NCBI GenBank assembly: GCA_013396655.1
Contig: WBMV01004258.1
Location: forward strand, 412,701-476,700
From: Campylorhamphus procurvoides
Taxonomy: Eukaryota > Chordata > Aves > Passeriformes > Dendrocolaptidae
Direction of reading: 5' to 3'
DNA: 64,000 bases
The translations under genes were made by a program, and so were the position numbers. The notes under the pieces are model-generated. The model made no database searches and was not told the DNA's origin. It worked only from the letters and a program-made list of their open reading frames with translations. Each line of letters begins with the position of its first letter. Positions within the stretch are counted from its first letter, which is position 1. Below, in pieces: positions 23,461-35,568 of the stretch.

Positions 23461-23862
23461 AGGAGGATGCTGTGAGGGCTGGAGCCAGGCTGGGACAGCT
23501 GGGGGGTCACCTGGAGAAGAGAAGGCTCCAGGGACACCTGAGAGCCCCTTTTGGTGCCTGAAGGGGCTCCAGGAGAGCTGGAGAGGGACTGGGGACAAGG
23601 ATGGAGGGACAGGACACAGGGAATGGCTTCCCAGTGCCAGAGGGCAGGGCTGGCTGGGAGATTGGGAAGGGATTGCTGGCTGGGAGGGTGGGCAGGCCCT
23701 GGCACAGGTTGGGCAGAGAAGCTGTGGCTGCCCCTGGATCCCTGGGAGTGTCCAAGGCCAGGTTGGAGCACCCTGAGCTGGTGGGAGGTGTCCCTGCCCA
23801 TGGCAGAAGGGGATGGAACATCAAGGTCCCTTCCAACCCAAACCATTCCTTGATTCTGTGAT
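23461..23862 (+). mobile_element. CR1 LINE 3' fragment (about 400 bp)
   Basis: Contains 'ctggagaagagaaggctcca', 'gggaatggcttcccagtgcc', 'agaagctgtggctgcccctg' and 'tgtccctgcccatggcagaa', ending 'ccattccttgattctgtgat'. It is closely related to the minus-strand copies at 31893 and 59733. Confidence 0.9.
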
Positions 23863-24914
23863 AAGATGGGTCTTTAACTCAGTGGGAAAATTTCAAATAC
23901 TTCAGTGTTTGCTGGAAACTCTCAAAGGGTCAGTCCTAGGATGAAGCCAATGCATGAGATCAGTGTCCATCCTGCAGCAAATGGGTCTCCTGAGGGTTCA
24001 TCTCCACTTCCTTCTGCATCAGGAGATGCTCGGGGAGAGTCTTGGCCCACCACTTGGTTTTCCACTCCTCTGCCCAGCTCAGGGTCCTGAAGTGGCCATT
24101 TAGAGCAGCCTCATGGTTTGATTGGGACGTGACAGGCACACAAATGCTCATCTGGCCATGTAAAAGTACCCAGAGGGGCTGTGGGACATCAACATTCCCT
24201 TCAAAGATGCACTGACCCAGAAGATGCAGCTCCTCAAGTCCCATGATTGGCAAACTCACCCTACTCAGAATCACTAATCTGACAAATTAGGGTCAAAGCC
24301 GACCTGGGAGGGCCCAACCAGATCCACACGAGGTCATCAGGGGGCAATCTTTGTTTTAATTCAAGGATTAAAAATACATGCTCATAGCATATTGCACGCC
24401 ACAAGGACTGAGTCGGTGACACTTCAAAAATATCACAGCTTTTAGAAAGCTGAGAAGACATTATTTGGGATTTAACCAAAAAACATCTCTCTGACTGACA
24501 CAATGCCACCAGCTGATGGGAAGTTCGGTTCTCTCCCCATTCCCCAATGTCCTATAAAAATAACTGATGGAAAAAAAGAAAAAGAAATAAGAGATCATAG
24601 AGAAAAAGTCCCTTGGCTGTCAAAATATCTGTCAGCAAAATGAAAAACAACGTGGACATCTCACGCTTGGTACTTTTGTTCTCACTGCCAGGGCCAAGAC
24701 AGAAATGTTCCCATTTAGGATCTGGACAATAAATCAAAGGGCCAGCCTTGGAAAATTTCTTCTCAGTACCAAGGAAAGTTTCCTTGCTACCTACAGAGAT
24801 GAGACCCACTTCCATTCCTCCAATGCTTTTATTAAGGCTTTCTTTGCACATGTGCTATTTTTGCCCCCCTTCACAATATCTCACGGCAGGTGGGAACGGG
24901 GAAAAAATAGTCTG

Positions 24915-24937
24915 CAGCCTAGTAATTAACTAGGCTG
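24915..24937. promoter_or_regulatory. Perfect 9-bp inverted repeat around AATTA
   Basis: CAGCCTAGT (24915-24923) and its exact complement ACTAGGCTG (24929-24937) flank AATTA. The dyad lies in an AT-rich island that also contains other TAAT/ATTA cores. It could be a homeodomain-dimer site or chance; the function is inference. Confidence 0.25.
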
Positions 24938-25534
24938 GGGTTTAATACTGCAAATTACAGCTAAATGCAACTGTCTCGGGTATATATAACGCTCCAATCG
25001 CTGGCACACCTCGCTGCTCTTCCCCCAGAGGTGCCTTTAGTGGCTCAGCCCCCTGCAAGGAGACTTTTGGGATTATCTTGGTGGCAGAGGAGGGGCTGGA
25101 GGGACCTGCTGGGTACCCCCCCTACACCTTTCTTGGCTGCAGAATGAGCTCCCCCTGTGTTTGACCCTTTCAGACCCTCCCAAATGGGTTGCCCAAGGTG
25201 CCCCCTCTCCATGCCAGCCTGGATCTCTTCACCATGAGGTCTGGGCACTCTCCGGCTTGGCAGCAGGACCTTCCCATGAGGTGGCTCTTTGTTTTTGGTG
25301 CTCATTTCTTTCACTCCCTGCTCAGGGTATTTATAGAGAGCAATCACAGGACGTATTAGCTTTCACTGTCTAGGTGGGATGAGCCAAAAATCCCCTCTTG
25401 CAAGACAAATTCTTTGTTCCTCCCACCTTACCCTGTTCCAGTTTGGACCCATTTGCTGGACACAGGTGACCAGAGGATCATGGACACAGTATATGGGCTC
25501 TTCAAGGAGTTGTTAGAAGGGTAGGTGCTGATAG

Positions 25535-25797
25535 AACACAGGGAATGGCTTCCCAGTGCCAGAGGGCAGGGCTGGCTGGGAGATTGGGAAGGAATTGGTG
25601 GGTGGGAGGGTGGGCAGGCCCTGGCCCAGGTTGGGCAGAGAAGCTGTGGCTGCCCCTGGATCCCTGGGAGGGTCCAAGGCCAGGCTGGATGGGGCTTGGA
25701 GCACCCTGGGCTGGTGGAAGGTGTCCCTGCCCATGGCAGGGGGGTGGAATCAGATGATTTTTGAGGTCCCTTCCAACTCAAACCATTCCATGAGGCA
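25535..25797 (+). mobile_element. CR1 LINE 3' fragment
   Basis: Contains 'acacagggaatggcttccca', 'agaagctgtggctgcccctg' and 'ctgcccatggcagggggg', and ends 'accattccatgag'. It is the same subfamily as the copy at 23461-23862 but truncated further. Confidence 0.9.
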
Positions 25798-28555
25798 TGT
25801 ATCAATGTCCTGGTGTGTCCAGGAACACACTGGAAAGAGAGGTTCCCTCCCTCTCTGCACCCAGCAGAGCAGGTGGGACTGGTGCATCCACACGCCCTGC
25901 TCCTTCAACAGGTATTAAAGAGATTTCTCTGACCAACTTGGCTCCAGGAATTTGAATTTTGAAGCCAAGCTGCCTAAAGTCCCAGTGTAGGTAGTACCAA
26001 ACCATATTGCCATTGGTGCTGTCTCCCCAGCTGGGAGTGAGGACAGAACACTCCCAGGGCAGGAGAGTTCCCAAGAGCAAAGCTTTCCACAACCCATGGG
26101 AGATCCAAAGAATCTGTGTGATCCACAGCAGGAGGAGACGGGGCTGGAGCAGCCCTGTGGCCTGAGCTTCACTCTGAAATCACCCAGAGCTTTCCCTTGG
26201 CTCATGTCACAGCCAGGACTGTCCCTGCATGGGCTGTTCTGCAGGAAGGGAAATGGGAGAGCAAAGGCAGCTCAGCCACCACCTCCTCCTCCTCTCACAC
26301 CACCACCCAAAGCTGTGCCCACCTCCAAAATACCCACATCCCAAGGGAGGTTCCTGCTGCTGGTCTCTACCAAGCTTCACTATTCCTTAGGACAGGTCCC
26401 TGGGCTCCCTGAGCTGCTGTTTCTCCTCCAAACCCTTTCTTTCCTCATGAGTTTGAGTGGATAAGGAATAAAGGATTGCATCCAGCACTGGGCTTGCAGT
26501 CAGCTCCCAGTAAATCCCCTCTGGACGTGTTTCTCATCCATTACACGCAGGTATGTGACCTGCCCTGCATAACTAGGGCCAAATGACACTCATCATTTGT
26601 CCCAAACATATCTCTGGTGCAGTCAGCACTCCGGGATTTCAGCCCAGAGGGGGGGGAAAGGCCATAAAAGCAAATAAAACAACCACGTGTTGCACGAAGT
26701 GACAAGCAGAATAATTTAATTGCCGAGGTTTAGAAACAAAAGGAGAATCTGTTATGTGCCTGAAAGCAAGAGATGTCCCAGAACTCTGATATTTGCCACT
26801 GTGAACGTCCCTTTGATGAGCAGTCTGGTTTGTTTGCTGTGCAGCCCCACTGGAGTTACTCCATCCCCAGCTCCAATTGCATCTGTGTTTCCACTTGAGC
26901 AGAACACGAGTCACCTTGGAAGGAGCAGAGCAGAAAATATTAAATAAAAATAAAAAAAAAATAAAAGAAAGAAAAACCACTGGCAAATCTCTGAAAGGCA
27001 ACTGAGGAACAGCTAAACCCAACTTCAAAACACTGTGCTCTGTCTCACCAGGCCAAAAAAACTGTTCCTTTCCTGGGATTAAAGCAGCTCTCCTAAATGA
27101 GGCTGCCTATGATTGACGCTTTAATTGACTGGCACAATTTCATGCTTTAATAACTCTGGGCTCCTCAGTTTAGCCATGAATAAATTGAACTGTTAAGTCC
27201 TCGCATGTAAATCCTCCTGCCTGGAAGTTCCTATTCTCTGTCGAAAGTGGAAACTGGGATTAACAGGACTCACCAGGGTGCAATAACCAGCACAGCCCCT
27301 GCTCCACACACTCACCAGTTCCCTCAGTTCCCTCCTGGGCCACCACAACTGGCTGGCAAAGGCTGGGATGTCTTTAGGAGAAGCCTCTTTGGTAGCTCAG
27401 CATCACACCGATATCAACAATTAGTGGGATAATCAACTTGTCCTGAGGCTGAGGAGCAGCAGAAGAGCAGGAAAACATCTCCTTTCTGAGCAGCACCTTC
27501 TGTGCCTCTGCTCCTTCACCTTGTCCCACTTGCTCAAGTGGGTAATTTTGCAAAATCTCACGTGTGACGCCAAAGGGGAGAGTTTTGGGCTGGCTTATCC
27601 CTTGCAGACTTCCATCTTTCCCATGGTTTTAACCCTGTGGGTCTGCTCTGAGCTCGCAGTGCCCTTCCTGCTTGGTTTAGAGGGTACTGAAGAAGGGGGA
27701 GATGCAAATCCCAGGCAGATTTCAGGTTTCAGGATATATTTTTAACTTTTCACTCATTTTGCGCTTTTTTTCCCCCCCCATGTGTCTAAATCTCCTAATT
27801 TAGCAAGCACAGCTGGTTCCTGAACTGCACTTTTTTTTTTTCTAGAAACATCCTCCTCCTCCAGCACCTTGAGTCGGGGATATTTAGGTTCATTTCAGGT
27901 TGCAGAGAAGAGAAGCTGCAGCTGCAAATTCAAGTGAGGTTTGGCATCCAGTGAAAATGCTGTGAACCCATCACCCCTCAACGAGGACTCCAAATTTTGG
28001 GTTCCCTTCCCTGTGTCACCACACACAGCAGGATCACTCAGGCACCTGAGACTGCATTTGAGTGCCTTTGGTCTGAAAAGGCTTATTTTTTCTCCCCAAA
28101 GATATCTTTGATTAAGTGATAATCACCCCCCTTCAAAGATGTCCCTTCCAGATGCTCAGCCAGCTTCACCCTTTCTTCCCAGGGAAACAGTGCCCAGAAA
28201 TTGGGATGCCTGAAAATTCCATGATGCTCATGGGGGTTTTCAGAGCTCCTGATCCTGATGGATCAGTGTGATCCATCCAGATGAGCAGGAGGAAAACAGA
28301 GGCAGGGAGGAGATGACCAGGATGAAACCATTGATGGGCTGGATTTGAGAAGTGCTACCTGGGAGGAGATGGTCTCAGATGCCTCCAAAGCTACACCAGG
28401 ACCCAAAGCCTTGCCAGAAACAAAACTCCCTGAGCAGCATCCCTGCCTAATTCATGGATTTTGGTGGATCACATGTCCTCAGTCCTCATGTCAGAGCCTC
28501 AGAGCCAAAAAATAATGAAGCAGAGATGCAGAAATCATTGTCCCTCTCACTGTCT
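25798..28555. other. Intergenic stretch with an AT-rich island
   Basis: No gene is supported. The block at 27085-27200 has several TTAATT/TTTAAT cores in non-repetitive text and could be a conserved regulatory element (inference only). A poly-A-rich tract lies at 26938-26975. Confidence 0.4.
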
Positions 28556-28990
28556 ATAATTCAGGCTACACCTGGAACCCTGTGTTCAGTTTTGGTCCCT
28601 GCTCTGCAGAAAAAGATGTGGACAGGCTGGGGAGGGCCCAGAGAGGGGTCACAGAGGTGATCCAAGCCCTGGGAATCTGCCCTGTGAGGAAAGGCTGGGA
28701 GAACTGGGTTTGTTCAGCCTTGAGAAAAGAAGGCTGAGGGGAGACCCTTTCCCAGTGTTCCAGCACCTTAAGGGTGGCTACAAACAAGGTGGGATTCCCT
28801 TTTGGAGTGGAATCCCATGGAAAGGAGGAGGGGCAATGGGTACAAGTCACTCCTGGGGAGATTCTGATTAGGCACAAGAGGAAAAGCTTTCACAAGGAGA
28901 ACGAGCCGCCCCAGGGAAGTGGTGGATTTAAGATTCAGCTGGACATGGTCCTGGACCATCTCGTCTAGACAGGGCTTTGGCCCAGAAAGG
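28556..28990 (+). mobile_element. CR1 LINE 3' fragment, older copy
   Basis: Contains 'ctacacctggaaccctgtgt', 'gttcagccttgagaaaagaa' and 'aaggctgaggggagaccctt', typical of the CR1 3' coding and tail region, with more substitutions than the younger copies. The final octamer tail is missing. Confidence 0.75.
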
Positions 28991-29689
28991 GAAGGCAAAG
29001 GTTGGTAAAACAGATGGTTGGTTCCTTAAAAATAAGTAAATATCATGATTGCTTTTAAATATACCTTTTTATTATGTTTTCCAGGACTTTCTTTGTGTTA
29101 TAGGAATAGGCTCCCTGAGGAAAATTCCAGGAGCTGAGCTGAAGGAAAGGGGTTGAGGTTTCCTCATTCAGTGTTTTTGATGCCCATGAAGAGGCAAGAC
29201 CCCCCTCTGTTGGTTCTGCATCCATCTGGCCTTGGAATGATGTCAGAGGTGGACAGGGAGCAATGTGGGGTTTTACTGTTTTCCTCCCCCAACCTGAACC
29301 CCATTGCTGTTTTCACTGGGGGCACCTGTGGTGTTGCAGTGAAACCTCATCTCAAACCTAAGCTTTGACCATGCCAATCCTAAATTTGGACCTTATCTCT
29401 TTTCTTGGTGAAAAGTAAAGCACGAAGGTGGCACAAAGAGGAAAAATTCCTGCTGTTTCTCCAGCTCTGCCTCGTGGCTTTTAATAATTAGCATTACCTT
29501 CTGTCTCTTGCTGGCCTCTGATGAATCTAAACATCTCTGGTGGCAAAACCCAAACTTCTTTGCCAAGTGGAGAGGTTTGGTGGTCACAGTGAGGGATGCC
29601 AAGGGCAGGGAGGGAACCAACAGGGCTGGGTAAGTGGCTCAGATGGTCTGGATGCAGCACAGGGAGGATCCACCACCCTGTAAATCAAC

Positions 29690-29795
29690 CAGGATCCCAG
29701 AATGGGGTCAGGTTGGAAGGGGCCACAGTGGGGTCATCTGGTCCAACCTCCCTGCCCAAGCACATGGCACAGGGTTGGGTCCAGATGGGTCATCT
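29690..29795 (-). mobile_element. CR1 LINE 3' end fragment
   Basis: The + strand reads 'aatggggtcaggttggaagg', 'gtcatctggtccaacctccc' and 'ggcacagggttgggtccaga', the reverse complement of another CR1 tail type. Confidence 0.75.
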
Positions 29796-29937
29796 CATTG
29801 AGTTCTTGTGTGGTTTATTCAGTGGCAACTCCCCAGCTGTGCAGAGATGCTTCTGCTCTATTGAGATAAGGACAGGTTTGCTCCAAATGGGGCCTGAAAT
29901 GATTTCCCCATCCTTGGAAGCCCCATCCCAGGTGGGG

Positions 29938-30000
29938 ATTGGGAGGGAATATCCCAGTATTGGGAGGGAATATGCCAATATTGGGAGGGAATATCCCAAG
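29938..30000. repeat. 21-bp tandem repeat, three copies
   Basis: Three copies of a unit starting 'attgggagggaatatccc' with an exact 21-base period (GGGAGGG at 29941, 29962 and 29983). Two copies contain GGGAATATCCC, one mismatch from an NF-kB consensus; the middle copy has GGGAATATGCC. Confidence 0.85.
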
Positions 30001-31892
30001 TGAACTGCTTTGGAGGTCACTGCCACAGCAGTGCAGAATGCTGGCAAGCCCCAAAACTGCCTCATTTTTCAACACAAACGGCCCTGGGATGAGCAGACGA
30101 TATTTTAGAGAGGTCGTGGCAGTGTGGCAGGGGAGGTGGGGATCCCAGGCATCTTCTTCCAAGGCTCTTCTGAGCCACTTGTGTCCACTCCTTGGTTTCC
30201 CCCATCCATAAGAGGATGTCCAGGGAGACCCAAGTGTGGCCGTGGAGGCTCTGGCTGGCTGAGGTAAGAGGCAGGATGAAACCCCTCACCCCCATGTCAC
30301 CCCTGTGACCCCCCAGTGGTGTTTCTGATACAGGAGGACATCCCTGGCTCAGCCCTCGGATCATTTGAGGTTCATGGCTCCTTCACCCTTTGCTTTTGCA
30401 AAACCAAAGTGCTTTCCAGCCGGGTCACAGCCGTGTGGGGATGGGTGGGAGGCAACATTCCATGTGTCTGCTGCTGGGTTGATGGCCATGGTTAATTATT
30501 CAGCCTCTCCAGGCAACAGATGAGGGCCTGGAGACCCATCACACTGCTTGTCCTCACTTGGAACCCAGGAATTTTTCCACTTCTCAATGTGTTGTTCCAC
30601 CACAGTTTTGAAGATGGGCTTGCTGCTTTCTCAGGGCACAGGGACAATGGTCACATGGTTGGTGGCCCCTGCTCTTCTCCTTGTAGCCACAAGCTCAGGA
30701 TCAGTCCCCACCCAGCACTGGGAAGTGCCTCCTCCAGGGATGAGACTCATCCTGCTCTTCCTCAGCATCCAAACCCAGAAGGAACCTCACCTTCTGTCCA
30801 AGGAAAAAGCTGCTTCAGCTTCACTCTGGCCACCCCAAACAAAAAGCCTGGCTTTGCTCTGTCCTGTCTCAGTGCTCCCAAACTGGTGAAAGAGGATCCA
30901 CCAGTGGAGTTGGGGAAAATTAATTTGTTTTAAGGGAAAACAAATACAGACTGAATTGCCCCCTTCTGCTCATGGAAGAAAGGGGATGGGACACAACTGA
31001 ACTGCAACCTGGGAGATGCTCCAGCAGCATTTAGGGATAAATGGGCTTTCAAAAGCACTTGTTTTGAAGAGAAACTGGCACCAGAAACAGCCTCTTTTGG
31101 TTGGGAATGGTGGGAGGAAGGTAAAAAATAACAGTGGTGGAAAACTTCACCAGCCCTTTTCTACGCCTCATCTGCTGCTTTATTAGTACTCCTAAATCTG
31201 GTCTGCTAAGTATAAACAGCCCCAGATTTACATAAACTTCATTAAAAGCCCGTGTCTCAACTCTGCTGCTCCTGCAGCACGCCCAGGAAATGGAGAACTT
31301 CAAACTCCTCTGCAGCGACACAAGCCAAGGCAAGATAAACAAAACAACATTTTAAGGCTGGTTATGCCTTTTTTTTTTCCCCTGTGTTTATTTTTTGGGT
31401 TTTTCTGTTGTTTTTCCGGTTTTGTGCCTGCAAGGCTTGTGGGTGACTCCTCTTTCCCTGCCTGGTCCTTTCTGCCCGTTCCTGGACCCAACGCATCCCA
31501 TCTCCTCCCAGTGCAAGGGAGAAGTGGAATCCTGACAAAACACCGAGTGTGGTGGGCATTGCTCTTACAAGAGGTTTTATTTCCCTGCTGCTCCTGCTGC
31601 TCCTCACCCAGGGAGGCTGCTTGGAGACTCCCAGGAGACTTCTCAGTGCTGCTGATACAGGATGGCTCCTCTGAGAGATGCTGTGGGACTCGGCATGTGC
31701 TGGTGAGGAAGAAAAGGACCACGTTTCTGGTTGGTTATCACCTCAATAAAACCTAAAGAGAAGCCACAGGTGCTGGTTTGACCTTGGGACCTCTTAAGGG
31801 TTTGCTGGGATTTGGAATCACATCTCTGGTGCATCCAGCGCTTCAGTTTTCCCAGGGAGGTTGACTCCTGTCAGATTGGGGCAGTTTTATTC
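30001..31892. other. Intergenic stretch, nothing recognised
   Basis: No supported gene or mobile element. T-rich text at 31368-31415 opens low-complexity frames only. Confidence 0.5.
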
Positions 31893-32490
31893 CTAGAATC
31901 ATAAAATCATAGGCTTGTAGAATGGCCTGGCTTGGAAGAGACATGAAAAACCATCTAGTTCCAACCCTTCTGCCATGGACAGGGACACCTTCCACCAGCC
32001 CAGGGTGCTCCAAGCCCCGTCCAGCCTGCCCTTGGACACTCCCAGGGATCCAGGGACAGCCACAGCTTCTCTGGGAATTTCATCCCAGCCCCTTTTCACT
32101 CTCCTAGCCACCAATTCCTTCCCAATATCCCAGCCAGCCCTGCCCTCTGGCACTGGGAAGCCATTCCCTGTGTCCTGTCCCTCCACGCCTTGTCCCCAGT
32201 CCCTCTCCAGCTCTCCTGGAGCCCCTTCAGGCACCAAAAGGGGCTCTCAGGTGTCCCTGGAGCCTTCTCTTCTCCAGGTGACCCCCCCAGCTCTCCCAGC
32301 CTGGCTCCAGAGCAGAGGGACTCCAGCCCTGCAGCATCTCCAGCCCCTCCTCTGGACTCTCTCCAGCAGCTCCACGTCCTTGTGCTGTTGTTCCCAGGGC
32401 TGGGGGCAGCTCTGCAGGGGGGTCTCACCTGAGGGGGCACAGGGGCACAATCCCCCCTGCCTGCCCTGCTGCCCACACTGGGGGACCAGC
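31893..32490 (-). mobile_element. CR1 LINE 3' fragment (about 600 bp)
   Basis: The + strand begins 'ctagaatcataaaatcatag', the inverted octamer tail of CR1. It continues through 'agggacaccttccaccagcc', 'gaagccattccctgtgtcct' and 'ggagccttctcttctccagg' to 'tccagcagctccacgtcctt'. It is the longest CR1 piece in the window. Confidence 0.9.
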
Positions 32491-34496
32491 CCAAGGCACA
32501 AACACCTGAATCTTTTCTAGCCATACAATCAATACCCTAATAACAAGGAATGGAAGGGAGAAAGGGATCTGGAGGCAGGACCAAGCAAAGCACAGTCGTG
32601 TCAGGGCTCCCAGACCCACCAAACCGCCTCCATGCCCTCCTTTGGGTCTGACCAAGATGTGCCACCTCCATTCTTCAGCACAGACAGGGCTTTGAAGGGA
32701 GGGAACCAGGAGGCTGAAGTTCAGAGCAGCTCCCATTTCTGTCCAGTACCCATCTATGTGACACAGCCAGGAGAGCTGCTCTCCCTCTCATTGCTCCTGC
32801 TGGAGAAAAACTAAGGAGGGAATCCAGAGACATGTTTAGATAGGATCAAGTTCACTACCATGATGTGACACCTCTCCCAAGGAGAGCATCTGGCCAGACA
32901 AATTTAAACATATCCCCCACTTGACCCCCTCCCCATCCCTGTGGGTTGGAATAAACCTGAGAGCACTTAAATCTTGTGCTGGATCTGCTAAAAACCAGGT
33001 TGACAAGACGCTCTTCCATTCAGTAGTGAGGAGCAGGAGGTGAGGGCAGAGAATTTGGTTATGTGCTGTTCTACCAGCCAAGCATTTCCCCCTTGCTCCT
33101 GCCCTTCCCAAGTGGCTCGAACACCACCAGGAACAAAGTGTCCCCCTCCAAGATTAGCCCTACCAGTGCTCACCAGCAATAGCTGTTCCCATTGGAGCTT
33201 CCCTACATATTCCAGCTTGTGCCTGCTCCTCTCCCACCAATGTGAAGCACTCCTGACAGCTTGGAGAGAGGGTGGGATGCTGTTGCTGCAGCTCCATGGT
33301 CTGTCCTCAGCCACTCTCCCTTCCCAGCTGCCTCTCCATGGGTGGGTGCTTGGCCAAGGCAACCTCTCCTGAAGGAAAAGCTGAGCCTGCAACCCTGAAC
33401 CTCTTGTGCAAACCTCAGACCTGTGCGAGGCCAGAAACCCTCTCCTGGACAATGGGAGAGACACTCCCACACGTGCAGGTGCTCCCAGAGTAGCTCTGGC
33501 TCCTTCACCTGAGCTGCACCTGCAGAGAGGAGGGTCCCCATCACCTCCCTTCACCATCGGGTGTTTTACTGACGTGGATTTGTTTCATGAGTGGGGTTAT
33601 TTCATGAGATGGGTTATTATGAACTGATCCAGTCCCTGTGATGGAAATAACATCTCCTGCAATGCTGAGGTGGGGACAAGGACCAGGATGCAGCTCCTTG
33701 CCCTGGGAGTGGTTTGAGAGGGGGGCACATTGCAAGCGTATGGCTTGTGGGAAAACAAATTCTCACTTAGGGCATTAAAACCATGACTAACCCTGGAGAC
33801 CTGCAATGTGAGGAGACACCAACCCAGTGAATGGACTTCTCTAGGGACCAAGCCAGACCCTGCTGAAGGGAGGCCAGGTCCAAAGAAACCACAAGCAGAG
33901 ACAATTTATTTACTGAGCGTACAGTTTCTTCCTTTCTTTCCCGAGGGATCTATTAAAGCCCTTTGGGTAAAACCACCTGCAAAACCCCTTCCCTGTGCTC
34001 TCCCCGGCACTGGGGGATGTCTGACACGGTCTTTAACAATCCCTAATCCCCCAGCCAGAAAACTCTCTCTCTCTCCTCCTCATGCCCCGTGTGATAACAG
34101 GGGGAAACCAAACCCTTCACAGGAACCGGCGTCTGCAGCAAAGAGCCCTCTGGATTCCAAGTATTGCCTTTCAGTGGAGTCAATTATGTTTTATGACTAT
34201 AATTAACTGGGAGCCAGTACACACTGCGCTGGTTTGGAGCTGACTCAATGCTGTCTGCAAAGCACAGTGTGATAAAACAATATTCAAATCAACTTCTTAA
34301 CTAAGCCGGCGAGTGACACAATCTGGGGCCGGGTGCCAAGAGTGAGTGGAGGTTTGCAAAGCCCCGGGCGCAGGGAGGGGTTTCAAGGACTTGGGAGTAG
34401 TTTCTTGAAAGGGATGGTTTCCAACCCACAGCCTGTGAATTGGGATGGGTTATGGTTTCTGCAGCAGCTGAGTTCCTACAACTTCACTGTTACGTT
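32491..34496. other. Intergenic stretch with a possible regulatory island
   Basis: No gene is supported. The AT-rich, non-repetitive block at 34150-34320 has a TGACTCA AP-1/Maf-type site at 34241-34247 and several TAATTA/CAATTA cores just before the purine satellite. A regulatory role is inference. Confidence 0.4.
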
Positions 34497-35186
34497 GAGA
34501 AGAGAAGAGAAGAGAAGAAGGAAAAAGGAAAAGAAAAGGAAAAAAGGAAAAGGAAAAGGAAAAAGGAAAAGGAAAAGGAAAAAGGAAAAGGAAAAGGAAA
34601 AAGGAAAAGGAAAAGGAAAAAGGAAAAGGAAAAGGAAAAAGGAAAAGGAAAAGGAAAAAGGAAAAGGAAAAGGAAAAAGGAAAAGGAAAAGGAAAAAGGA
34701 AAAGGAAAAGGAAAAAGGAAAAGGAAAAGGAAAAAGGAAAAGGAAAAGGAAAAAGGAAAAGGAAAAGGAAAAAGGAAAAGGAAAAGGAAAAAGGAAAAGG
34801 AAAAGGAAAAAGGAAAAGGAAAAGGAAAAAGGAAAAGGAAAAGGAAAAAGGAAAAGGAAAAGGAAAAAGGAAAAGGAAAAGGAAAAAGGAAAAGGAAAAG
34901 GAAAAAGGAAAAGGAAAAGGAAAAAGGAAAAGGAAAAGGAAAAAGGAAAAGGAAAAGGAAAAAGGAAAAGGAAAAGGAAAAAGGAAAAGGAAAAGGAAAA
35001 AGGAAAAGGAAAAGGAAAAAGGAAAAGGAAAAGGAAAAAGGAAAAGGAAAAGGAAAAAGGAAAAGGAAAAGGAAAAAGGAAAAGGAAAAGGAAAAAGGAA
35101 AAGGAAAAGGAAAAAGGAAAAGGAAAAGGAAAAAGGAAAAGGAAAAGGAAAGGAAAGGAAAGGAAAAAGAAAAGAAAAGAAAAGAT
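34497..35186. repeat. Homopurine satellite, 19-bp unit, about 30 copies
   Basis: The core at about 34540-35150 repeats a 19-base unit (AAAAAGG AAAAGG AAAAGG) with almost no variation. It is bordered by GAGAA-type repeats on the left and GGAAA/AAAAG repeats on the right. One strand is pure purine for nearly 700 bases, so no stop codon can occur in any of the six frames. The open frames of up to about 420 codons, with Lys/Glu/Gly/Arg or Phe/Leu/Ser/Pro repeats, are therefore artefacts. Such tracts can form triplex DNA (established for homopurine mirror repeats). Confidence 0.95.
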
Positions 35187-35194
35187 ACCCCAAA

Positions 35195-35455
35195 AAGGAT
35201 TGGAGACATTTGAGGTTGGAAGTCTCAACTGTTGGGAGGTTCAGGCTGGATATTAGGAAACATTTCTTCACCAAAAGGGTTGCCAACCACTGGAACAGGC
35301 TGCCCAGGGCAGTGGTGGAGTCACCATCGCTGGAGAGATCTAAAATGAATGTGGCACTTGGGGACATGGGTGGCCTTGGCAGTGCTGGGGGCGCGGTTGG
35401 ACTCGATGATCTCAGAGGGCTTTTCCAACCTAAATGATTCCATGATTCTACAAAA
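35195..35455 (+). mobile_element. CR1 LINE 3' fragment abutting the purine satellite
   Basis: Contains 'ggctggatattaggaaacat', 'aacaggctgcccagggcagt', 'ggtggagtcaccatcgctgg' and 'cggttggactcgatgatctc', ending 'aatgattccatgattctaca'. Its 5' truncation point directly follows the satellite. Confidence 0.9.
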
Positions 35456-35464
35456 AGCAGAGCC

Positions 35465-35568
35465 CCTGCAGACAGTCTGGACAGGGCTCTGAGCACCCTG
35501 ATCTCATTGAAGATGTCCCTGCTCACTCCAGGGGGTGTGGAACCCAAACTGTTCCATGGTTCTGTCAC
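35465..35568 (+). mobile_element. Second short CR1 tail fragment
   Basis: Reads 'cagtctggacagggctctga', 'gatgtccctgctcactccag' and 'ccaaactgttccatggttct'. It is a diverged tail of another CR1 type placed right after the previous copy. Confidence 0.6.

Noticed and set aside
31893..32490. Multi-frame open text of 140-180 codons, possible gene
   Set aside because: The nucleotide sequence is a CR1 3' fragment in reverse orientation; this part of CR1 is beyond or at the end of its coding region.
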